Shown one piece after another: positions 7,247-10,518 of a stretch of 10,518 nt of DNA. The position numbers and the translations under genes were made by a program. The notes under the pieces are model-generated. The model was not told where the DNA came from. It saw only the letters and a program-made list of their open reading frames with translations, and ran no database searches. How positions within the stretch are numbered: position 1 is the first letter of the stretch; each line of letters opens with the position of its first letter. Source of the stretch: Colwellia sp. (lineage in GTDB: Bacteria; Pseudomonadota; Gammaproteobacteria; Enterobacterales; Alteromonadaceae); assembly GCA_003521815.1 (NCBI GenBank), contig DPHE01000029.1, positions 1 through 10,518 of the forward strand, given 5' to 3'.

Positions 7247-7810
7247 ATGGCAGGGAATAACCAATTACCCAAAATTAATGGTCAAAAACAAGTTGCTAAA
7301 AGTCGTTTGTTTACGATAGAGCAGCTTGATTTAACCTTTAGCAATGGTGAACAACGTGAGTATGAGCGTATGCTTAGTTCAGGGAACGGTGCGGTAATGA
7401 TAGTACCTATGCTTGATGATAATACGTTGTTATTAGTGCGAGAATATTGTGCGGGTACCCACAGTTATGAACTTGGTTTTCCAAAAGGTCTAATCGATCC
7501 TGGTGAAAGCCCAGAGCAAGCGGCAAATAGAGAGTTAAAAGAAGAAATATCTTATGGCAGCGAACAACTAATGCCCCTTTCACAGATGATGATGGCACCC
7601 GCATTTTTTAATGCAAAAATGGATGTTTTTATCGCGCGAGGCTTATATGCTGCAGAACTAGAAGGTGACGAACCCGAATCCTTAGATGTGGTGCCTTGGG
7701 CAATTAAAGATTATAAAAACTTATTACAACAACATGATTTTAAAGAGGCACGCAGTATCGCTGCATTAATGTTGCTAATTGATCATCTTTTCCCAACGAA
7801 ATTAGGATAA
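7247..7810 (+). CDS. nudE: ADP compounds hydrolase NudE (Nudix family)
   Basis: NudE hydrolyses ADP-ribose, NADH and dinucleoside polyphosphates containing ADP, a housecleaning role in the cytosol. The 187-residue protein aligns along its full length with my recollection of E. coli NudE: VAKSRLFTIEQLDLTFSNG, AVMIVPMLDDNTLLLVREY, SYELGFPKGLIDPGE, LEGDEPE and a C-terminal FKEARSIAALMLL. The Nudix box spans about 81-103 with GX5E (Gly81, Glu87) and RELKEE (Arg95-Glu100), so the metal-binding glutamates are intact. The usual Gly of the REUXEEXGU ending is Ser102, a mild departure. The ATG at 7230 is out of frame, and the start at 7247 has only a weak purine-rich leader (TGAAAG). cysQ begins 3 bp after the stop, so the two are co-transcribed. 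Confidence 0.94.
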   Translation: MAGNNQLPKINGQKQVAKSRLFTIEQLDLTFSNGEQREYERMLSSGNGAVMIVPMLDDNTLLLVREYCAGTHSYELGFPKGLIDPGESPEQAANRELKEEISYGSEQLMPLSQMMMAPAFFNAKMDVFIARGLYAAELEGDEPESLDVVPWAIKDYKNLLQQHDFKEARSIAALMLLIDHLFPTKLG

Positions 7811-7813
7811 AGC

Positions 7814-8662
7814 ATGAGTAATGAACAGTTATTAAATATTGCCCTTGAAAGCGCTAAAAAAGCGGGTGTTGAGGTAATGAAGTATTATAGAGATAAGAGC
7901 TTCACTGCAGAGTTAAAAGAAGATGAAAGCCCGGTTACGAGTGCTGACCATGCCGCCAATGATATTTTGATGGATCAACTTAGAACATTAACGCCCGATA
8001 TTCCAATTATATCTGAAGAAGTAGGTACAGTAGCCTTAGCACAACGTAAAAATTGGTCTAAATATTGGTTGCTCGATCCCATTGATGGCACTGGAGAGTT
8101 TATTATTGGCAGTGGTGATTTTGCTGTTAACATTGCGTTAGTTGAAAACGGTTGGCCAAGTATTGGTGTTATTCATGCGCCGGATCATCATCAAACATAT
8201 TACGCTCAAACGCATTTAGGTGCTTTTAAAGAATGTAACTCATCAAGCAGTACTCAACAACAAAAAAGCCAATCGAGTCATCAAATTCATGTAGCTGATT
8301 ATCAAGAAAAACGTCGCATTAAAGTCGCTATTAGTAGACGGCAACACCTTCATTTAATGGGACAATACTTAAATGATGAATATGATTTTGATTATGTTGC
8401 TTTAGGCAGTTGTTCGCTTAAAAATTGTTTAATTGCCGAAGGTGACGCTGATTGCTATTTACGTGTTGGTGTTACTGGCGAATGGGATACAGGTGCTAGT
8501 CAATGTATCTTAGAACAAGCAGGTGGTAGTATTATAAACAGTGAATTTCATCCACTGACATATAATAAAAGAGAAAGCTTGCTCAACCCTGATTTTCTTA
8601 GTTTAGGTAATCAGAATATTCCTTGGCAAAATGTGATTAAACCACATCGAAAGCTTTATTAA
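7814..8662 (+). CDS. cysQ: 3'(2'),5'-bisphosphate nucleotidase CysQ
   Basis: CysQ belongs to the inositol monophosphatase superfamily. It converts 3'-phosphoadenosine 5'-phosphate (PAP), the by-product of sulfate assimilation, to AMP. The metal and substrate motifs are complete: KEDESPVTSAD (35-45), ISEE (Glu68/Glu69), DPIDGT (Asp88, Asp91) and EWDTGAS (Asp225). The later PLTYNKRESLLNP segment matches CysQ rather than SuhB. At 282 residues it is longer than E. coli CysQ (about 246), partly because of a Ser/Gln-rich low-complexity insertion at about 141-157 and a C-terminal extension. The common DGTKEF is DGTGEF here. AGGA (7804-7807) within the end of nudE supplies the ribosome-binding site. 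It converges with yheU, leaving 10 bp. Confidence 0.94.
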   Translation: MSNEQLLNIALESAKKAGVEVMKYYRDKSFTAELKEDESPVTSADHAANDILMDQLRTLTPDIPIISEEVGTVALAQRKNWSKYWLLDPIDGTGEFIIGSGDFAVNIALVENGWPSIGVIHAPDHHQTYYAQTHLGAFKECNSSSSTQQQKSQSSHQIHVADYQEKRRIKVAISRRQHLHLMGQYLNDEYDFDYVALGSCSLKNCLIAEGDADCYLRVGVTGEWDTGASQCILEQAGGSIINSEFHPLTYNKRESLLNPDFLSLGNQNIPWQNVIKPHRKLY

Positions 8663-8672
8663 TTTAAGTGTA

Positions 8673-8909
8673 TTAATTCTGTATTTTTTCTTCGTTATCG
8701 AACTGCTCTCGCGGTAATATATTAACGCTCTCATAAAGCTCGGAGTAGACTATGACCGCGCTGCTTTGTTGCAATTGTAATTTAACTTGGGCAATTTTAT
8801 CTGCTTTACTGGCGTCAATTACACCATAATCGGTTCCTTCACGTAAAATAAACTCCTCAATGATGGCTGTTAGCGTCTCTTCGTTAATTTGTTCTAATGG
8901 GATTATCAT
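8673..8909 (-). CDS. yheU: UPF0270 family protein YheU
   Basis: This small protein has 78 residues; E. coli YheU is about 72. The family signature is clear: MIIPLEQINEETLTAIIEEF at the N-terminus, LREGTDYG (22-29), a helix with KIAQVKLQL, and VYSELYESVNILPREQF (54-70). The function of the family is unknown to me, and nothing in the sequence suggests an enzyme; it has no membrane segment or cysteine motif. A GAGAAA ribosome-binding site lies about 8 nt before the ATG on the minus strand. The gene stands alone, convergent with cysQ, with a repeat-like region upstream. Confidence 0.9.
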   Translation of the reverse strand: MIIPLEQINEETLTAIIEEFILREGTDYGVIDASKADKIAQVKLQLQQSSAVIVYSELYESVNILPREQFDNEEKIQN

Positions 8910-8933
8910 CTGTTATTTCTCATTATCTTTAGT

Positions 8934-9047
8934 TAATACCAATCTCACTAATTTTGTGATGATTTCTAAGGGTTAAAACAATCAATTACTTCGTTATTTA
9001 TTTAACGGCATTAATAATTATAACAACTGGTTATTACAATAAATGCC
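8934..9047. repeat. Candidate interspersed repeat with imperfect hairpin
   Basis: This segment upstream of yheU has no coding potential but shows symmetry. Near its left end, ATCTCAC...GTGAT (about 8942-8960) forms a small interrupted palindrome. On its right side, 9007-9024 and 9030-9047 form an 18-bp inverted repeat with 14 matched positions and a 5-nt loop (core ATAAC-aactg-GTTAT, outer GGCATT...AATGCC). The AATACCAATC-type start resembles short repeats that I recall from Colwellia-like genomes, but I cannot count copies here. The boundaries are approximate. It could equally be a single-copy 5' region of yheU. Confidence 0.35.
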
Positions 9048-9103
9048 TTGTATTTGGCTATTTTTTCTGAGTATAAAGCAGATCATCTAATTAATGAAAC
9101 GGG

Positions 9104-9109
9104 TATAAT
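9104..9109 (+). promoter_or_regulatory. Orphan perfect -10 box (TATAAT)
   Basis: TATAAT at 9104-9109 (context CGGGTATAATC) is a perfect sigma-70 -10 hexamer. At 17 bp spacing the -35 position reads GATCAT, a poor match, and there is no extended TGn. If used, transcription would begin near 9116, and the transcript would carry the perfect hairpin 9137-9172 and the short ORFs that follow. AT-rich DNA produces such boxes by chance, so confidence is low. Confidence 0.3.
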
Positions 9110-9136
9110 CTTTATTTAAAAAATCAGGTATATGTT

Positions 9137-9172
9137 GCTCTAACCCATATTGCGATTTTAATGGGTTAGAGC
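9137..9172. repeat. Perfect 12-bp-stem hairpin before a short ORF
   Basis: GCTCTAACCCAT (9137-9148) and ATGGGTTAGAGC (9161-9172) are exact reverse complements with a 12-nt loop. The right arm ends one base before an ATG (9174). No T-run follows on either strand within a few bases, so an intrinsic terminator is unlikely. It could be a leader structure controlling a small transcript, a protein-binding palindrome, or the end of a decayed mobile element. Nothing in the sequence decides between these. Confidence 0.7.
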
Positions 9173-9186
9173 CATGAATAAATCTG

Positions 9187-9363
9187 ATGAGTCTTTACTT
9201 ACAACGAAAGAATTTAGCAGCGATGGTTTTGGAATGGGTATTAGTGAGTCACCAAACAGGTTTGAATTTACTCACTGAATACATGTTCTATAATGATAAA
9301 ATTGGAGAAGAAAGATTGTGCGATAAAGCGCTTGATGAAGCTATTCACTTGATATATTTATAA
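9187..9363 (+). CDS. Possible small ORF, 58 residues, unknown
   Basis: ATG 9187 to TAA 9361-9363 encodes 58 residues starting MSLYLQRKNLAAMVLEWVLV and ending CDKALDEAIHLIYL. I do not recognise it. The C-terminal half looks like a plausible amphipathic helix with charged residues (KIGEERLCDKALDEAI) and the codons are AT-rich like those of the neighbours. Against it, there is no Shine-Dalgarno before the ATG, and an in-frame TGA at 9175-9177 rules out a longer start. A second ORF in another frame (9174-9278, 34 residues, MNKSDESLLTTKEF...) overlaps it and begins right after the hairpin. It could be a small real gene, the remnant of a larger lost gene, or chance. Confidence 0.25.
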   Translation: MSLYLQRKNLAAMVLEWVLVSHQTGLNLLTEYMFYNDKIGEERLCDKALDEAIHLIYL

Positions 9364-9514
9364 TCGTGTGTTCATACTTGATCTTTAAGTGTTTGAATTT
9401 ATTTTAGAAAATATAACATTACCTTTGCATGTACTCTATGGTTAGGGATATTAACCCTAGTATTTAGTCTCGCAAGGGTAATAAAATGGATAGAAAGATA
9501 ATCAGTGTATTGAA
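9364..9514. other. Intergenic stretch with alternative short hairpins
   Basis: I see no confident gene here. TAGGG (9443-9447) can pair with CCCTA (9455-9459), while ACCCT (9454-9458) can instead pair with AGGGT (9475-9479); the two pairings share the central segment and exclude each other. Neither is followed by a T-run on either strand, so this is not an obvious terminator for the small gene that ends at 9515. A tiny ORF with an AAGGG ribosome-binding site begins at 9486 but would run antisense into that gene. Confidence 0.35.
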
Positions 9515-9646
9515 TTATTTTTTGTCTTCGTTTATATGTTTAATAAAATAGTAAACATAATATGCACATATGCCCATCATAATAGCCATGCCTCCAAAGG
9601 CAAACATAACAACGGGATCATTGGCTAACATCTTTAATAAGTTCAT
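9515..9646 (-). CDS. Small single-span membrane protein, DUF3149-like (43 residues)
   Basis: ATG (9646-9644) to TAA (9517-9515) encodes 43 residues. The N-terminus is MNLLKMLANDPVVMFAFGGM, followed by one hydrophobic helix (about 11-35, with the aromatic end CAYYVYYFI) and a charged tail, KHINEDKK. The pattern of a short N-terminal N/D-P motif, one helix and a basic/charged end fits the DUF3149 family of tiny proteobacterial membrane proteins as I remember it; function unknown. AGGAAC lies about 7 nt before the ATG, a good ribosome-binding site. The gene is downstream of the Sel1-repeat gene on the same strand (68-bp gap), but appears to have its own promoter with an activator site. The positive-inside rule suggests the Lys-rich C-terminus is cytoplasmic. 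Confidence 0.8.
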   Translation of the reverse strand: MNLLKMLANDPVVMFAFGGMAIMMGICAYYVYYFIKHINEDKK

Positions 9647-9676
9647 GAGAGGTTCCTAATATTTTTTGTTAACAAT

Positions 9677-9682
9677 ATTATA
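9677..9682 (-). promoter_or_regulatory. -10 box of the small membrane protein gene
   Basis: The minus strand reads TATAAT here, a perfect sigma-70 -10 hexamer (context TTCTTATAATATT). The start site would be near 9670, leaving a 24-nt leader with a good ribosome-binding site. The -35 position at 17 bp spacing (CATACT on the minus strand) is poor, as expected for a promoter that depends on an activator. A matching activator box lies at 9704-9719. Confidence 0.55.
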
Positions 9683-9703
9683 AGAAGTTCAAACCAACTA
9701 GTA

Positions 9704-9719
9704 TGTGATGTAGATCAAT
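9704..9719 (-). promoter_or_regulatory. FNR/CRP-family activator box at -41.5
   Basis: The minus strand reads TTGATCTACATCAC at 9718-9705, matching the FNR/EtrA consensus TTGATNNNNATCAA at 9 of 10 fixed positions. The plus-strand 16-mer TGTGATGTAGATCAAT also fits the CRP consensus TGTGA-N6-TCACA at 8 of 10. The centre lies between 9711 and 9712, 41.5 bp upstream of the start predicted from the -10 box, the standard class II activator position. The box overlaps the Sel1-repeat gene stop codon. Which regulator binds, FNR or CRP, cannot be decided from sequence alone. Confidence 0.55.
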
Positions 9720-10455
9720 ATAAGTCTCTTTTTTGCGCCATTTCAGCCTTGATTTTCTCCTGAACTTTGATGTTTTTGTAAATTTTATTGGCTTTGTCGA
9801 TAGCACTGTCTTTTTTTGCTTTGGATAGCTGTCGTTCATCTAATAAGCGACTTTGATTGGCATGAGGGTAACCATTCCAAGAGGCGATAGTGTTCCATAC
9901 GAGTGACATTTCAGTGCTTTTTTCTACACCTTTACCATCGCTGTATAACAAGGCTAAGTTGTATTGTGCTAAAGCATAGTTTTGATCAGCAGCTTGTTGA
10001 TACCAACGTGAGGCTTTAAAATCATCCTGTTTTACGCCTGTGCCATTAGCAAACATCACGGCTAAATTGAACTGAGCACTCGCTAGCCCTTTTTTAGCTG
10101 CTTTACGGGTTAACACATAAGCTTTTTTTAAGTCTTGCGGTACTAACTTACCTTCACTATAAATTAATGCTAGTTCAAATTGGGCATCAGAATAATTTTG
10201 CTTCGCTGCTAGTTCAAATAACGATAGCGCTTTTATACCATTTTTAGCAACACCATAACCGTGCTGATAAACGATAGCCATCTGATACTGAGCCGGCGCG
10301 TAGCCCTCTGCTACTAAGGGACTAAATTGTTTAATAGCCGCATGAAATTCACCACGATTCAATTCGTAAATACCCAGTTCTAGATCGTTACCTTGGCTTA
10401 AGGTTGAAAAACCGCTCAGAAATAAAAAAAGTAATGACACTATTTTAGTTGGCAT
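9715..10455 (-). CDS. Exported Sel1-repeat (TPR-like) protein
   Basis: The 246-residue protein begins with a probable Sec signal peptide (about 1-22, MPTKIVSLLFLFLSGFSTLS), so it is likely periplasmic. A TPR-like helix pair (about 25-52) is followed by four consecutive 36-residue Sel1 repeats at 53-88, 89-124, 125-160 and 161-196. Each begins with an A.AQ or D.AQ motif (APAQYQMA, SDAQFELA, ASAQFNLA, ALAQYNLA) and carries a Y..G.GV-type turn and a KA...AA helix. The C-terminal 50 residues are Lys-rich and probably helical. Sel1 proteins act as protein-interaction scaffolds, and the partner cannot be told from sequence. The start has only a weak AAAGAT leader. The last repeat is the most diverged (WNTIASWNGY). 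Its 3' end contains the promoter elements of the next gene. Confidence 0.9.
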   Translation of the reverse strand: MPTKIVSLLFLFLSGFSTLSQGNDLELGIYELNRGEFHAAIKQFSPLVAEGYAPAQYQMAIVYQHGYGVAKNGIKALSLFELAAKQNYSDAQFELALIYSEGKLVPQDLKKAYVLTRKAAKKGLASAQFNLAVMFANGTGVKQDDFKASRWYQQAADQNYALAQYNLALLYSDGKGVEKSTEMSLVWNTIASWNGYPHANQSRLLDERQLSKAKKDSAIDKANKIYKNIKVQEKIKAEMAQKRDLY

Positions 10456-10506
10456 AGATTTATCTTTTAGGTTAAAAGTGTACGTGTTGATTAATGAGCG
10501 TATTAA

Positions 10507-10517
10507 CTACAGTGTAG
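10507..10517. promoter_or_regulatory. Short palindrome upstream of the Sel1-repeat gene
   Basis: CTACAGTGTAG is a 5-bp inverted repeat around one base, about 52 bp upstream of the Sel1 gene start. It could be part of an operator, but it lies at the window edge and is short enough to be chance. I could not assign a convincing promoter in 10456-10518. Confidence 0.2.
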
Positions 10518-10518
10518 C

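Noticed and set aside
8663..8672. Bidirectional terminator between cysQ and yheU
   Set aside because: The 10-bp gap and the flanking gene ends contain ATTAAT repeats and a T-run but no stable GC-containing stem.
9174..9278. 34-residue ORF beginning right after the perfect hairpin
   Set aside because: No recognisable Shine-Dalgarno and no recognised family; it overlaps the 58-residue ORF in another frame. It is mentioned under that ORF but not annotated as a gene.

Overview
The window looks like chromosomal DNA of an AT-rich marine gammaproteobacterium. Colwelliaceae (Colwellia/Thalassotalea-like) within Alteromonadales is my best guess. It rests on the low GC content, the protein sequences, and the order gspC-N, then yrfG, nudE and cysQ, which I associate with Shewanella and its relatives. 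No database search was possible, so the genus is an inference.

Positions 1-6490 carry the distal part of a type II secretion (T2SS, gsp/eps) operon on the + strand: the 3' end of gspF, then gspG, H, I, J, K, L, M and N. From gspH to gspM every junction overlaps by 1-8 bases (8-bp, TAATG or ATGA types), so these genes are translationally coupled. The exceptions are informative. A GC-rich perfect 24-bp inverted repeat sits between gspF and gspG, a 153-bp spacer with its own hairpin separates gspG from gspH, and a 63-bp spacer precedes gspN. Together the genes supply the inner-membrane platform (F, L, M, N) and all five pseudopilins (G major; H, I, J, K minor tip) that push folded exoproteins through an outer-membrane secretin encoded outside the window.

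Positions 6495-8662 hold three nucleotide-metabolism genes: yrfG (GMP/IMP nucleotidase, - strand, convergent with gspN), and the divergent + strand pair nudE-cysQ (a Nudix hydrolase of ADP-sugar type compounds and a 3',5'-bisphosphate nucleotidase, 3 bp apart). A small UPF0270 gene (yheU, - strand) follows, convergent with cysQ.

Positions 8910-9514 contain no confident gene. They hold a candidate interspersed repeat with a long imperfect hairpin (about 8934-9047), an orphan TATAAT box, a perfect 12-bp-stem hairpin that ends one base before an ATG, and two short overlapping ORFs of uncertain status.

Positions 9515-10455 hold two - strand genes: a Sel1-repeat exported protein, and downstream of it a 43-residue single-span membrane protein (DUF3149-like) that is easily missed. 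This small gene has an unusually complete promoter inside the 3' end of the Sel1 gene: a perfect TATAAT -10 box, a poor -35, and an FNR/CRP-type palindrome centred exactly 41.5 bp upstream of the predicted start site, the class II activator position. I regard this as the best new observation in the window. I found no CRISPR array, tRNA, rRNA, intact mobile element or evident new defence system.
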